This document shows positions 1-13,411 of a stretch of DNA of 64,000 nucleotides, in pieces. Position numbers and translations under genes: made by a program. The notes beneath the pieces were generated by a model that saw only the letters and a list, made by a program, of their open reading frames with translations, did not search any database and had not been told where the DNA came from. Numbering within the stretch: the stretch's first letter is position 1; every line of letters starts with the position of its first letter. This DNA comes from Paracoccus homiensis. Its GTDB lineage: Bacteria > Pseudomonadota > Alphaproteobacteria > Rhodobacterales > Rhodobacteraceae. The stretch lies in NCBI RefSeq assembly GCF_900111675.1, contig NZ_FOHO01000009.1:62001-126000 (forward strand). The letters are read 5' to 3'.

Positions 1-1
1 T

Positions 2-580
2 TCGAACCTGCGCGACGATCTGTTCATCTATGCCAATCACGACATGATCCGCGTCCTGCCGCAGACGGCCGATATGATCGCGGGCGTCGAATGGCGGCTG
101 GAAAAGCGCAGTCACGCCAAGACAAAGGCAACGATGGATTACACCCGAACCGCGCTGGAATCGGGTCGGATCGGCCTGATCTTCCCCTCGGGTCGTCTTG
201 CGAAACGGCATGGTCTGACGCTGCATGAACGACCCTGGATGGCCAGCGCGGCGATGATCGCACGGAAATTCGACGTGCCGATCATCCCGCTGCATATCCG
301 GGCGCGGAACTCGATCCTGTTCTATCTGCTGGACGCGATCCATCCGACGCTGCGCGATGTGACCCTGTTCAACGAGGTGCTGAACAAGGCGCGTCAGCCC
401 TATCGCGTGACCATCGGTCAGCCGGTCGATCCCACCACATTACCGCGCAGCGGTGACGAGGCGATTTCCCTGCTTCGCGACCGGGTGCTGGCCCTTCCGA
501 AACCGGGACCGGATGCGCCGCGTCTGCGGCAGGGCGTCACCGGGCCACGCATCATCGGGCGCAAGAAGAAGATCGCCTGA
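2..580 (+). CDS. 1-acyl-glycerol-phosphate acyltransferase family protein (5' truncated by window edge)
   Basis: The frame is open from the first bases, so the N-terminus lies outside the window. About 192 residues are visible. The stretch around RIGLIFPSGRLAKR fits block III of PlsC-type lysophospholipid acyltransferases, and the following ARKFDVPIIPLHIRARNS fits the block IV region. The expected reaction is transfer of an acyl chain to a lysophospholipid at the inner membrane. The NHxxxxD block I motif may be present as NHDMIRV near the left edge, but it is atypical. The family call is fairly firm; the exact substrate is not. Confidence 0.6.
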   Translation, partial: SNLRDDLFIYANHDMIRVLPQTADMIAGVEWRLEKRSHAKTKATMDYTRTALESGRIGLIFPSGRLAKRHGLTLHERPWMASAAMIARKFDVPIIPLHIRARNSILFYLLDAIHPTLRDVTLFNEVLNKARQPYRVTIGQPVDPTTLPRSGDEAISLLRDRVLALPKPGPDAPRLRQGVTGPRIIGRKKKIA

Positions 581-583
581 CCG

Positions 584-856
584 CTAGTGCCGATCCAGAT
601 GCCCCAGCGACCGCTCGGGCTCGATCTGGTCGCGGATGCGTTGTTTCAGCGTGCGGATGTCGGGAAATCCGCCATCCGCCTTGCGTTCCCAGATCTGCGT
701 GCCGTCCAGCTCGACGCGAAAGACGCCGCCGCTGTCATCGGGAATGATGGTGACGCGCAGCGCCGTGCCGAAGGTCGACAGGCATTCCTGCGCATACCAG
801 CCCGCGCGCAGAAGCCAGTTGCAGCCGGTGCAATAGGTGATTTCCAGATGCGCCAT
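584..856 (-). CDS. Rdx family (SelT/SelW/SelH-like) thioredoxin-fold protein
   Basis: This 90-residue protein has the N-terminal redox motif CTGC (residues 9-12), followed by an Rdx-family pattern (WYAQECLSTF, FRVELDGTQIWERK, FPDIRTLKQRIRD). The position that is selenocysteine in some homologues is Cys here. The family is a small thioredoxin-like oxidoreductase of unknown substrate. It starts one base after the proB stop, so it is the last gene of an obgE-proB-Rdx operon. Confidence 0.8.
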   Translation of the reverse strand: MAHLEITYCTGCNWLLRAGWYAQECLSTFGTALRVTIIPDDSGGVFRVELDGTQIWERKADGGFPDIRTLKQRIRDQIEPERSLGHLDRH

Positions 857-857
857 C

Positions 858-3013
<2,156 letters not shown>

Positions 3014-3100
3014 CTAGACCGATGTGACGCGCGGCGCAAGCGGGTCGCGGGGATGGCAAACCCGGCCCGGCCCCCTATGTAGGAACCAAAGGAGGTCGCG

Positions 3101-4501
3101 ATGATCCATTTCGACAACAGCTATGCCCGGCTTCCAGACGGCTTTTTCGCCCGCGTGCGCCCGACGCCTGTGGCCGCGCCCAGCCTGATCGCCCTGAATG
3201 AGCCCCTTGCGCGCGCGATGGGGCTTGATCCGGACTGGCTGCGCGGGCCCGAAGGTATCGCGATGCTGGCCGGCAACGACCTGCCGCAAGGGGCCGATCC
3301 GATCGCACAGGCCTATGCGGGCCATCAGTTCGGTGGCTTCGTCCCCCAACTGGGCGACGGGCGTGCGGTGCTGCTGGGCGAGGTCGTCTCGCCCGACGGG
3401 CAGCGCCATGACATCCAGCTGAAGGGCTGCGGCAAGACGCCATTCTCGCGCCGCGGTGACGGGCGCGCATGGGTCGGCCCGGTGCTGCGCGAATATCTGG
3501 TCAGCGAATTCATGGCGGCGATGGATGTACCGACCACGCGGGCACTTGCCGCCGTGTCGACCGGCGAAACGGTGTGGCGCGAAGCCGGGCGTCCGGGCGG
3601 CGTTCTGACGCGTGTGGCCGCCAGCCATATCCGCGTCGGCACCTTCCAGTTCTTTGCCGTGCGCGGAAACGAGGCCGCGCTGACCGCGCTGACCGATCAC
3701 GTGATTTCGCGCCATTACCCCACCGCCGACGGCCCCCTGACGCTGTTGCAGCAGGTTGTCGCACGGCAGGCCGATACGATCGCGCAATGGATGGGTCTGG
3801 GCTTCATTCACGGCGTCATGAATACCGACAACATGGCCATTTCGGGCGAGACGATCGATTACGGGCCCTGCGCCTTCATGGATGGTTATCACCCCGACAC
3901 GGTGTTTTCCTCGATCGACCGGATGGGCCGCTATGCCTGGGCGCAACAGCCACAGATCGCGGTTTGGAATCTGGCGCAATTCGCCAGCAGCCTGATCCCG
4001 CTGATGGGGGAACAGGACAGCGCGATCGAGGCCGCGACCAAGGCTGTGCATGATTTCGCGCCGCTGTATCAGGCAGCGTGGCTGCGCCGCTTCGGGGCAA
4101 AGCTGGGCCTTGTCGAAAACCCGCAGATCCAACCACTGGCCGAAGAACTGTTGACCGTCATGGCGCGGCAGCGTGCCGATTTCACCCGCGTCTTCGCGGG
4201 GCTGACGGATGGCACCGCACGGCATGAATTCACCGATCCTGCCCCCTTTGACGCATGGATCCGCACGTGGTGCGCGCAAGGCCCCGACAGGGATCTGATC
4301 GCGACGGCCAATCCGCGCAGGATCCCCCGCAACCATCAGATCGAGGCGGCGATCACGGCCGCAAGCAACGGCGATTTCGCGCCCTTCCATCGCCTGTCGG
4401 TCGCCCTGACGAACCTGCGCGAGGAACGCCGCGAATGGGCCGATCTGGCCTTGGCACCACGGCCGGAACAGGTGGTCAGCCAGACATTCTGCGGAACGTG
4501 A
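3101..4501 (+). CDS. selO: SelO/YdiU family protein AMPylase
   Basis: SelO has a pseudokinase fold and transfers AMP to Ser/Thr/Tyr of target proteins, linked to redox homeostasis. The 466 residues carry the family signatures [34 protein letters not shown], and the active-site segment HGVMNTDNM with [11 protein letters not shown]. The C-terminus ends in TFCGT, with Cys at the place where eukaryotic SelO has selenocysteine. A strong AGGAGG lies just upstream of the ATG. It is divergent from obgE, with about 110 nt between the starts. Confidence 0.93.
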   Translation: MIHFDNSYARLPDGFFARVRPTPVAAPSLIALNEPLARAMGLDPDWLRGPEGIAMLAGNDLPQGADPIAQAYAGHQFGGFVPQLGDGRAVLLGEVVSPDGQRHDIQLKGCGKTPFSRRGDGRAWVGPVLREYLVSEFMAAMDVPTTRALAAVSTGETVWREAGRPGGVLTRVAASHIRVGTFQFFAVRGNEAALTALTDHVISRHYPTADGPLTLLQQVVARQADTIAQWMGLGFIHGVMNTDNMAISGETIDYGPCAFMDGYHPDTVFSSIDRMGRYAWAQQPQIAVWNLAQFASSLIPLMGEQDSAIEAATKAVHDFAPLYQAAWLRRFGAKLGLVENPQIQPLAEELLTVMARQRADFTRVFAGLTDGTARHEFTDPAPFDAWIRTWCAQGPDRDLIATANPRRIPRNHQIEAAITAASNGDFAPFHRLSVALTNLREERREWADLALAPRPEQVVSQTFCGT

Positions 4502-4561
4502 TCGCGGCTTGCACGTGGCCGCTGGCAGGATATCGTCGGTTTCGGGTGACGAGGAAGACCT

Positions 4562-5251
4562 GTGACAGTTCTGAAGCTTGCAAGCTATAACCTGCACAAG
4601 TGCCGGGGGCTGACCGGCCCCCATGCACCGGAACGGAACCTTTCGGTCATCCATGCCCTGCAACCCGATCTGATCGCCCTGCAGGAAGTGGATTTCCGCT
4701 TTGGCGCCCGCCCCGAGGCATTGCCGCGCGGCCTGATCGCGGAAATGACCGGGCTGGTGCCCTTGGATATCGTCGGGCGCACGGGCACGAATTCCCTGGG
4801 CTGGCATGGTCAGACGATCCTGCTGCGCCCTGACATTGCCGCAACCGCCCGACTGCGCCGCCTGCCCTTGCCGGGGATCGAGCCTCGCGGCGCGCTTGCG
4901 TTGCGCCTGGAAGGGTTGACGGTGATCGCGATGCATCTGGGGCTTGCGCGGTCGTCGCGACGCGCGCAGCTGACCCGGATCACGGCGCAGGCCGCGCGGA
5001 TCGCAGAGGACCATATCGTGATGATGGGCGATTTCAACGAATGGCGCGACGATCGCGGGCTGGAATCGCTTGCGGGGTTTCAGGTGATCGCGCCGGGCCC
5101 GTCCTATCCCGCCCCGATGCCGCAATTGCGGTTGGACCGCATGGCGATGTCGCGCGACATTCAGGTCATTCGCCACGGCGTCTTTTCGGGCGCGGATGCG
5201 CGCAATGCCTCGGATCACCTGCCGATCTGGGCACAAATCCGGCTGCCCTAG
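4562..5251 (+). CDS. endonuclease/exonuclease/phosphatase (EEP) family protein
   Basis: This 229-residue EEP-fold hydrolase starts at GTG. Family motifs are visible in order: SYNLHKCRG near the N-terminus, LQEVDFRF (metal-binding Glu), MHLGLARSSR, MGDFNEWRD (catalytic Asp/Asn) and a C-terminal SDHLP. Relatives include Mg-dependent phosphatases and nucleases; the substrate cannot be read here. It follows selO by about 60 nt and may be cotranscribed with it. Confidence 0.85.
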   Translation: MTVLKLASYNLHKCRGLTGPHAPERNLSVIHALQPDLIALQEVDFRFGARPEALPRGLIAEMTGLVPLDIVGRTGTNSLGWHGQTILLRPDIAATARLRRLPLPGIEPRGALALRLEGLTVIAMHLGLARSSRRAQLTRITAQAARIAEDHIVMMGDFNEWRDDRGLESLAGFQVIAPGPSYPAPMPQLRLDRMAMSRDIQVIRHGVFSGADARNASDHLPIWAQIRLP

Positions 5252-5298
5252 AAATTGCGGCTTTCGGCCTGCCCTTGGGGCAGCTATGTAGGCGCTAA

Positions 5299-6594
<1,296 letters not shown>

Positions 6595-6618
6595 GACCTG
6601 AACGGTCGATCTGCACCG

Positions 6619-6652
6619 CGCCCCTGCCCGCATTCCGGGCGGGGGCGTTTTT
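6619..6652 (+). terminator. rho-independent terminator after eno
   Basis: Twelve-base arms (6619-6630 and 6636-6647, one G-T pair) surround a 5-nt loop and are followed by five Ts. It lies 25 nt past the eno stop. Confidence 0.85.
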
Positions 6653-6834
6653 CATGGTGACGTTGCGGCATCTGGATCCCATCGCGGAATGCGTGAAAAT
6701 CCGATCCAAAATTCATCCCGATCAACGGGTTTGCCCCCTCGACAGCCGGGCATCCGCGATTAAACTGCGGCCCCATGCTGGGTGGTCGAATACAGGGTCC
6801 ATTGGCCCAACCACCCGATGCGGAGGGAGTTTAA

Positions 6835-7977
<1,143 letters not shown>

Positions 7978-7999
7978 TCGTCCGGATCGCCGATGACAT

Positions 8000-8032
8000 G
8001 GGCCGCCGCGATAATGTCGCGGCGGCCCTTTT
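8000..8032. terminator. bidirectional terminator between dctP-like gene and selD
   Basis: A perfect 12-bp stem (8000-8011 with 8017-8028) and 5-nt loop are followed by TTTT on the plus strand. It sits between two convergent genes and can serve both, although the T-run favours the plus strand. Confidence 0.8.
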
Positions 8033-8039
8033 CGTGGGC

Positions 8040-9095
8040 CTAGGCGACCTGCAGGCGTCCCGGCCCTTCTACCGCGCGACCGATGACCGCGGCCTCGGCA
8101 AAGCCATGATCGCGGAAGGTCGTCAGCACTGCCTCGGCGCTGTCGGGGGCGCAGGCGACCAACAAGCCACCACTGGTCTGCGGATCCGACAGAAGCGCCT
8201 GATCGACATCGGCAAAGCCTGCCGCCAGTTCGACATCGCCGCCATAGCTGGCCCAGTTACGGCCCGAGGCGCCGGTGACAAAGCCCTGTCCCGCAAGATC
8301 GCGCGCATCCTGCAACAGCGGCACGGCAGACCAGTCCAACTGCAACCCGCAGCCCGATCCGCGCGCCATTTCCAGCGCGTGCCCGGCAAGCCCGAACCCG
8401 GTCACATCGGTCATCGCATGCACGGCGTCCATCCGCGCCAGATCGGGGCCGGGCGTGTTCAACCGCGTGGTCGCCCCGATCATGCGTGCGTAACCCTCGT
8501 CGCCAAGCTGCCCTTGTTTCAACGCGGCGGACATGATGCCGACCCCAAGCGGCTTGCCAAGGATCAACACATCACCCGGACGCGCGCCGGCATTGCGTTT
8601 TACGTGGTCGGGATCAATCAGACCCAAGGCGACAAGGCCATAGATCGCCTCGACGGAATCGATCGTATGGCCACCACCGATGGGAATGCCCGCGTCGCGA
8701 CAGGCCATCGCGCCACCCTCCAGGATACGCGCGATGGTTTCGCCCGACAGCGTATTGATCGGCATGCCGACCAGCGACAGCGCCATGATCGGAGTGGCGC
8801 CCATCGCGTAGACGTCGCTGATCGCGTTGGTCGCGGCGATGCGGCCGAAATCCAGCGGGTCATCGACGATGGGCATGAAGAAATCGGTGGTCGCGACAAG
8901 GGCCTGCCGGTCGTTCAGCCGATAGACCGCAGCATCGTCCGAGGTTTCGATCCCGACCATCAGTTCCTCGGGCACGGGCAGCATCGCGGTGCCGCGCAAC
9001 AGGCCGGTCAGCACGCCCGGCGCGATCTTGCAGCCGCATCCCCCGCCATGTGACAGCGAGGTCAGGCGCGGCTCCTGCGTGTGGGGAAGGTCCAT
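8040..9095 (-). CDS. selD: selenide, water dikinase (selenophosphate synthetase)
   Basis: SelD makes selenophosphate from selenide and ATP, the selenium donor for selenocysteine and 2-selenouridine. The 351-residue protein has the N-terminal catalytic loop HGGGCGCKIAPG in the Cys form (no in-frame TGA), DDAAVYRLND, and the AIR-synthase-like core ATTDFFMPIVDDP and GGHTIDSVEAIYG. The ATG at 9095 follows AGGAG. It is the last chromosomal gene before the prophage. Selenium use elsewhere in the genome is implied; no selA, selB or selU is in this window. Confidence 0.95.
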   Translation of the reverse strand: MDLPHTQEPRLTSLSHGGGCGCKIAPGVLTGLLRGTAMLPVPEELMVGIETSDDAAVYRLNDRQALVATTDFFMPIVDDPLDFGRIAATNAISDVYAMGATPIMALSLVGMPINTLSGETIARILEGGAMACRDAGIPIGGGHTIDSVEAIYGLVALGLIDPDHVKRNAGARPGDVLILGKPLGVGIMSAALKQGQLGDEGYARMIGATTRLNTPGPDLARMDAVHAMTDVTGFGLAGHALEMARGSGCGLQLDWSAVPLLQDARDLAGQGFVTGASGRNWASYGGDVELAAGFADVDQALLSDPQTSGGLLVACAPDSAEAVLTTFRDHGFAEAAVIGRAVEGPGRLQVA

Positions 9096-9192
9096 CAGAT
9101 ATCTCCTGTGATCAGGCCCGAAACGGCGCTTTCGGCAACACCTAGATAGCGTGTGCGCCCATCGCAAGCCGCATCCCGTTATCCGGACATGC

Positions 9193-9221
9193 AAAAGGCC
9201 GGCTGGAACCCAGTCGGCCTT
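9193..9221 (-). terminator. terminator that originally served tRNA-Leu, now cut off by the prophage
   Basis: Twelve-base arms (9195-9206 and 9210-9221, one mismatch) are followed on the minus strand by TTTT. It lies about 20 nt beyond the CCA end of the attL tRNA fragment. In the empty chromosome it would directly follow the tRNA-Leu gene; it is now about 43 kb away from it. Confidence 0.7.
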
Positions 9222-9241
9222 GCGCGTTCAGTCTGGAAGCT

Positions 9242-9297
9242 TGGTACCCGAGGCCGGACTCGAACCGGCATGGATTGCTCCGGCGGATTTTGAATCC
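9242..9297. repeat. attL (56-bp direct repeat, fragment of tRNA-Leu)
   Basis: It is identical over 56 bp to 52669-52724. On the minus strand it holds the tRNA from within the anticodon stem through the T arm to the terminal CCA. It lacks the 5' third of the tRNA, so it is a fragment and not a second tRNA gene. Confidence 0.95.
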
Positions 9298-9406
9298 CAC
9301 CTAAACTGAAACAGATCAATACAATACAGGAATTTTGTCCCACAGACATACCGTAAACGAATCGGGAAAGTGGGAAACGCCAATCCTACCCCGGAAAGGC
9401 AAAGGC

Positions 9407-9526
9407 ATGATTCTCTTGAATTGGGCAGAGACCGAACTGGAAGCTGAACAATATTTCGCGGATGACGAAGATGGTCCGACAAGTGGCTTCGTGAGGGTGT
9501 TAGGCGTTCAGCGAACAGGGCCATAG
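9407..9526 (+). CDS. possible small cargo protein of 39 residues
   Basis: The ATG is preceded by GGAAAGGC at a workable distance. The acidic product (LNWAETELEAEQYFADDEDG) resembles no family I recognise. It sits in the AT-richer strip just inside attL, between the att site and the unknown minus-strand gene. Length and isolation make it doubtful; it could be non-coding. Confidence 0.25.
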   Translation: MILLNWAETELEAEQYFADDEDGPTSGFVRVLGVQRTGP

Positions 9527-9627
9527 CGGCAAATCTGCAGTACTCGCAATAAGCTGTCCCGCGGCAAATTCAGCGCGGCGATCCTCTTGCAGTGCTTATC
9601 CGCAATTGGGATGAGCGAAGTTCGCCT

Positions 9628-10539
9628 CTAACTGGCCGAATGCACAGCAATGACTTGTAACTCTGCGGGAACATAGCCTTCTGATGTGAGCTTTGACACC
9701 ACCACTATATCCGCGCGGGCTGTTTCCTTCTGCCATAAATCGGCGGGCCGAACAGGATCAACAAACCGCAACTTTAGCCGCTCATCTGACACATCTTTGG
9801 CAATGGCAGCCCATCCCGTCGCCCGCTTATCTTTGTCCTGTGCATGAAGCTCCAACTCAACATCATACTTGGGTATGTATCTGTCGAAGTCTTGCTCTTT
9901 ATCGGCTGCACTAGGATACGGGATTTCGCGGATCACTTCCGAAGGGACTCGGTCGCGATCAAAACTCACAGGGGCGTTACTCTGTCTCTGGCTGGGCAAG
10001 AAAAATTCCTTGGCGGATTTGACCACGCGCTTTGCGGCGGCTGGTTTCCTAAACCGAGCCTCTACCTGACTGCGAATGTCGGAGGCGGGTTTGCCTGTTT
10101 CCCTTGCCAAAACATCAATCAGTTCATCAAGCTTCTGTCGCGGCAGGCTGTCACTAAAAGCTTTCTTCGCCGCATCTACAGCAAGGCCAGCCCCATAGAA
10201 GAGAACGGTAAGAAAAACCACAGTTGCCAATGTGTCGTACTTATCGCTGACCGTCACGTCGAAGATGCGTTCAAGCATGGGGGGCACCTCCTTCGACAGG
10301 TCGTCCTGATAGGTAACTAGTATTGCGAGAAACAACGCCTCGCGAAGCGAGCCCTCTTTCACGACACGAACGTTTAGCGAACTTCGCTCTACGATTAAGC
10401 CATCTATTAGCCCTGGAAGCAATGACGCCACATCGCTCGCTATCTCGTCAGCGGAAGATAGCGCGGCGATCACATCGCGAACAGCCACAGGTGCCTGTGT
10501 CTCGTAAACGATTGTTAGGGGAAGACGAATCTCTGTCAT
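9628..10539 (-). CDS. unknown prophage cargo protein with one membrane segment
   Basis: The 303-residue protein (ATG at 10539) is not recognised. Its N-terminal 90 residues look like a compact alpha/beta domain. One hydrophobic helix spans about residues 104-122 (LATVVFLTVLFYGAGLAVDA). A charged linker rich in Lys and Arg follows, then a C-terminal domain of mixed beta character (DVELELHAQ to LQVIAVHSAS). Base composition is clearly more AT-rich than the phage core. Lying between attL and the lysis genes, on its own, it fits a lysogenic-conversion or defence cargo gene; that role is inferred from position only. Confidence 0.65.
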   Translation of the reverse strand: MTEIRLPLTIVYETQAPVAVRDVIAALSSADEIASDVASLLPGLIDGLIVERSSLNVRVVKEGSLREALFLAILVTYQDDLSKEVPPMLERIFDVTVSDKYDTLATVVFLTVLFYGAGLAVDAAKKAFSDSLPRQKLDELIDVLARETGKPASDIRSQVEARFRKPAAAKRVVKSAKEFFLPSQRQSNAPVSFDRDRVPSEVIREIPYPSAADKEQDFDRYIPKYDVELELHAQDKDKRATGWAAIAKDVSDERLKLRFVDPVRPADLWQKETARADIVVVSKLTSEGYVPAELQVIAVHSAS

Positions 10540-11187
10540 TCCGAGAGATTGGCACGCAGCTGACGATTTCGTGAGTCTTTTTCCTTCACTGACCAAAGTT
10601 CATTTTTGGTCTGGTGCGATTGCTACACAAGGCCGAAAAAGTCAGATCTCACGCGCATCACCTCCCCACCGGATCCCGGCTCCTAATCACCCGCGCCCCG
10701 TGCTGCAGCGTCAGTTCGCAGTCCCGCGCCTCATCCTGGACGGTCGGCCAAGCGGCATTCATCGCCCGCAAGCCGCCCGCAGCCAAGGTGTAGGGCTCCC
10801 CCTTGGGAGGATGCGCCCAGATGATGAACAGCGCCGTGTCGCGCGCGAAAAACGGGGTGTGGATTCGCATCGCTCGACAAGAACGAATGCAGAACAAAAG
10901 CGCAAGCGGTCAGCGCGGGCCAGTCCAGGCGACATAGACCGCAAGAACGTCGCGGCCGGTCGACACCGCGCCTGCGCGGGCAAACATTTCGATTGAGCGC
11001 GGGTTGTTACGCGTGATCGATGCGGTGGTGAAACAGCGCGAAATGAAAGGACCCCGTACCCGTAGCGATTTTGGGTTTAAGGGGGAATGCAAAGCCCGAT
11101 GCGAACACATCGAAGAGTAAGCCAAATCTGCTTGATTGGACGCATTCATATCGATAACAAAATAAAGGTTTGTTTTCGGAGCAAAAA
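10540..11187. other. 648-base gap; one doubtful 79-codon minus-strand frame (10658-10897)
   Basis: Between the cargo gene and the RTX gene no convincing gene is seen. The minus-strand frame at 10658-10897 reads like protein (for example ARDTALFIIWAHPPKGE) but has no ribosome site before its possible starts, so it may be the remnant of a phage or chromosomal gene. The last part (about 11090-11187) is AT-rich and probably holds the RTX promoter; GGAG lies seven bases before its ATG. Confidence 0.3.
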
Positions 11188-12012
11188 ATGGCTGTGATTC
11201 GGGTTTACCCCGACGGTGAATACGTCGATGGGACCAAATTTGATGATAAAATAACTACCTTCTATCATAACAATTTGCCCCACCGTTACATCAATGGGCA
11301 TGCTGGCGATGACCTGATCATCGTAAGGTCTTGGAGCTTCAGCCGCGAACACCCGACCTATTGGGACGCTCCTTTTGGCACGGCGGGTGATCGAATCGAC
11401 GGCGGCGCAGGTAACGATACAGTCCGCGCACCAGAGGGCGCGAACAATATATACGGCGGAACCGGTCACGATGTGATTTTCGCCGGCACCCCCGTGTATG
11501 AAGGCGCGTTTGACGATCCATTTTTTTGGCGAGATTTGGACGACGTCGTCTACGGCGGCAGTGGTAACGATACTATCTACGGACAGGGAGGCCCAGATCG
11601 CCTATTTGGCAACGCGGGGGCAGACCATGTCTTTGGAGGGCAAGGTGACGATACGATCCTAGGCGGTGGCGGTCACGACAGACTGTGGGGCGGTGATAGA
11701 AATGATCTTATCAGCGGTGGCCGAGGAAACGACGTTATCGATGGCGGCAAAGGCTCTGACACTCTGACCGGCGACGCAGGCGCCGATAAATTCATCTTCA
11801 CCGGGGGACGTGACCGCATCACTGACTTCCAAGATGATGTGGACACAATCAAGATCGACCGGGACTTCTACTCTGGCAGCAAAGCGCAGCTATTTCGCGA
11901 TGCAGAAATAAAGGGCGGCAATGCTGTGTTTGATCTGGATGGCAAACACAAACTCATCGTCGAGAATGTTGATGCACTGTCGGATCTGAGAGACGACGTT
12001 TTCCTGTTCTGA
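11188..12012 (+). CDS. RTX-repeat calcium-binding protein, predicted type I secretion substrate
   Basis: The 274-residue protein has about eight GGxGxDxh nonapeptide repeats between residues 65 and 205 (GGAGNDTVR, GGTGHDVIF, GGSGNDTIYG, GGQGDDTILG, GGRGNDVIDG and others), which bind Ca2+ and fold outside the cell. A typical peralkaline C-terminal region follows (GADKFIFTGG, ITDFQDDVDTI) and the chain ends in DDVFLF, as type I secretion signals do. No ABC or membrane-fusion genes are nearby, so export would rely on host machinery. It is transcribed against the surrounding late genes and is more AT-rich: a typical lysogenic cargo gene. Confidence 0.8.
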   Translation: MAVIRVYPDGEYVDGTKFDDKITTFYHNNLPHRYINGHAGDDLIIVRSWSFSREHPTYWDAPFGTAGDRIDGGAGNDTVRAPEGANNIYGGTGHDVIFAGTPVYEGAFDDPFFWRDLDDVVYGGSGNDTIYGQGGPDRLFGNAGADHVFGGQGDDTILGGGGHDRLWGGDRNDLISGGRGNDVIDGGKGSDTLTGDAGADKFIFTGGRDRITDFQDDVDTIKIDRDFYSGSKAQLFRDAEIKGGNAVFDLDGKHKLIVENVDALSDLRDDVFLF

Positions 12013-12325
12013 GGATGATCGCTAAATAGCAAATCAGTGGAGATCCGATGCATTGAGCTTCGGACCTCCACAAATGCGCGTTATTCCTCGAAGCAATTTC
12101 ACCCCCGAGGAATTCTTGCAGGGGGGGTCGCCTCACTACGCTGCTTCATCTTCGGAAAGTCCAAGGTCCTCGCCGACTGCCTGCGGCCGAGCCAGATCAT
12201 CCAGAACCCCCGCCGATGGCCGCAGCGTCCGACTAGTCCGCGCCTACCTCGTATCATACCGCCCCGCCGACTGGCCTACTTCGGCCTGATGATCCGCGCC
12301 CAATACGGCCACACCCGCCGCGCCC
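12013..12325. other. 313-base gap between RTX gene and lysis cassette
   Basis: No gene is supported. On the minus strand a short start-less frame ending near 12143 (LDDLARPQAVGEDLGLSEDEAA) looks protein-like and may be the 3' remnant of an older gene replaced by the cargo. No clear terminator was found after either flanking gene. Confidence 0.3.
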
Positions 12326-12526
12326 TCACCGGCACCCGGCTTCGGTCAGCAGCACAACGCGCGTCCCGGCCTCGCCCACGTCCTGCGGGGTTTCGGGATG
12401 CGCCATCAGCGACCCGCGCAGTTCGGCAACGGGGCGCTTGAGGCCAGCGCAGATCGCGCCGTCACTCGCAGGCTTCACGCAGGCGGTCAAACCAGCCACA
12501 GCCGTCAAAGCTAGTATCCACTTCAT
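12326..12526 (-). CDS. Rz1-like outer-membrane spanin lipoprotein
   Basis: This 66-residue protein has a short signal ending in the lipobox LTAC (Cys at residue 16). The start (ATG 12526) lies inside the Rz-like gene, in another frame, overlapping it by 65 nt as in many phage spanin pairs. The mature part is small and lacks the Pro-richness of lambda Rz1. With the partner i-spanin it should fuse the inner and outer membranes in the last step of lysis. The function is inferred from lipobox, overlap and position. Confidence 0.65.
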   Translation of the reverse strand: MKWILALTAVAGLTACVKPASDGAICAGLKRPVAELRGSLMAHPETPQDVGEAGTRVVLLTEAGCR

Positions 12527-12656
12527 CCATCCGTTCCCTTGTGCTGATGTGATCGCGCAGACGGTCGGCCTCGCCAGCCCCGCGCCCTTGCCAGTAGGCC
12601 AGCCCCAGCGCGGACAGAACCGCCGCCAGCGCACCAGCTGCGAGATAGGCGCGCAT
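12462..12656 (-). CDS. Rz-like inner-membrane spanin
   Basis: This 64-residue protein has an N-terminal membrane anchor (about residues 4-21, YLAAGALAAVLSALGLAYW), then a short charged periplasmic helix (GEADRLRDHISTRERMDEVD). The ATG overlaps the endolysin stop by 4 nt (ATGA). It is short for an i-spanin but has the right topology, and its 3' part contains the start of the lipoprotein gene. Confidence 0.6.
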   Translation of the reverse strand: MRAYLAAGALAAVLSALGLAYWQGRGAGEADRLRDHISTRERMDEVDTSFDGCGWFDRLREACE

Positions 12657-13411
12657 CACGCGCCCGCCTTCTTCAGCAGCCTCGTGGCCGCATAGACAGC
12701 GCCCACCACGATCACGGCGGCCAAGGCCCATTGCATCGGCCCGTCGCCGTCCGTCAGACCGGACAGGACGCCCCCGGCTGCGGGAATCCACACCGCCGGT
12801 TCTTCCAGCGCTTTCTTGATCCATGCGCTTTCTGCCCGGTCCGCGTCCGGTGCTTTCGGCGTGCGCGGAACGGTGGACGTGTCGGGACGATCCGCGCCCA
12901 TCGCCATGTCGATCGAGCGTTCGCGCACGGCCTGGACGCGGGACGACCATCCGCGTCCGAAGGTGCCCCAGGTCTTGAGGGACCGCAGGAAAGACATGCG
13001 GCGGTCGCAATACGCGTTGATGATCTGGGTCGTGCTGCCCCGCGCCACGGCGGCTAGGGTCTGTTGCCCGATGACGCCATCCTGCGCCACGCCGACGATC
13101 CGCTGCAGCTCTTTCGCGGCCCTCGATGGTCCGCTGTTCACCGACCAGTCAGCGACGGCATAGTCGAGACCGGAAGGTAGGTCATCGAACCGCACCGGCT
13201 GGAAATACTGCGAGACGATGATCGCTTCGGCTTCGAACTTGGAAATCCCGCGAACGGGTCGCGCGGGCCGCCCTTGGCTGCGGTTCCACGCGTCGAACGT
13301 GCGCTGCGTTATCCCGCGGTCCGTCGCCCCGCCCGGATCATCGGGATGGTTCACATAGCCGCCTTCGGACAGGCCAATCCATGCCAGTGCCTTTTCGGTA
13401 TTCGCTCTCAT
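12656..13411 (-). CDS. GH108-type endolysin with C-terminal membrane segment
   Basis: This 251-residue muramidase-like lysin starts at ATG 13411, overlapping the previous stop (ATGA). The N-terminal half matches the glycosyl hydrolase 108 pattern: GLSEGGYVNHPDDPGGATDRGIT with the catalytic Glu at residue 16, SGLDYAVADWSVNSGPSRA, and the peptidoglycan-binding-like VGVAQDGVIGQQTLAAV. The C-terminus has a hydrophobic helix (about residues 225-245) followed by RLLKKAGA, so the enzyme may be membrane-tethered. It would cleave the glycan backbone during lysis. Confidence 0.85.
   Translation of the reverse strand: MRANTEKALAWIGLSEGGYVNHPDDPGGATDRGITQRTFDAWNRSQGRPARPVRGISKFEAEAIIVSQYFQPVRFDDLPSGLDYAVADWSVNSGPSRAAKELQRIVGVAQDGVIGQQTLAAVARGSTTQIINAYCDRRMSFLRSLKTWGTFGRGWSSRVQAVRERSIDMAMGADRPDTSTVPRTPKAPDADRAESAWIKKALEEPAVWIPAAGGVLSGLTDGDGPMQWALAAVIVVGAVYAATRLLKKAGA

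Noticed and set aside
9242..9297. A second tRNA-Leu gene
   Set aside because: Only the 3' 56 bases are present; the acceptor 5' strand and D arm are missing, so it is attL.
10571..10996. 141-codon plus-strand frame in the cargo gap
   Set aside because: It is low-complexity Arg/Pro-rich translation without a ribosome site, overlapped by a more protein-like minus frame.
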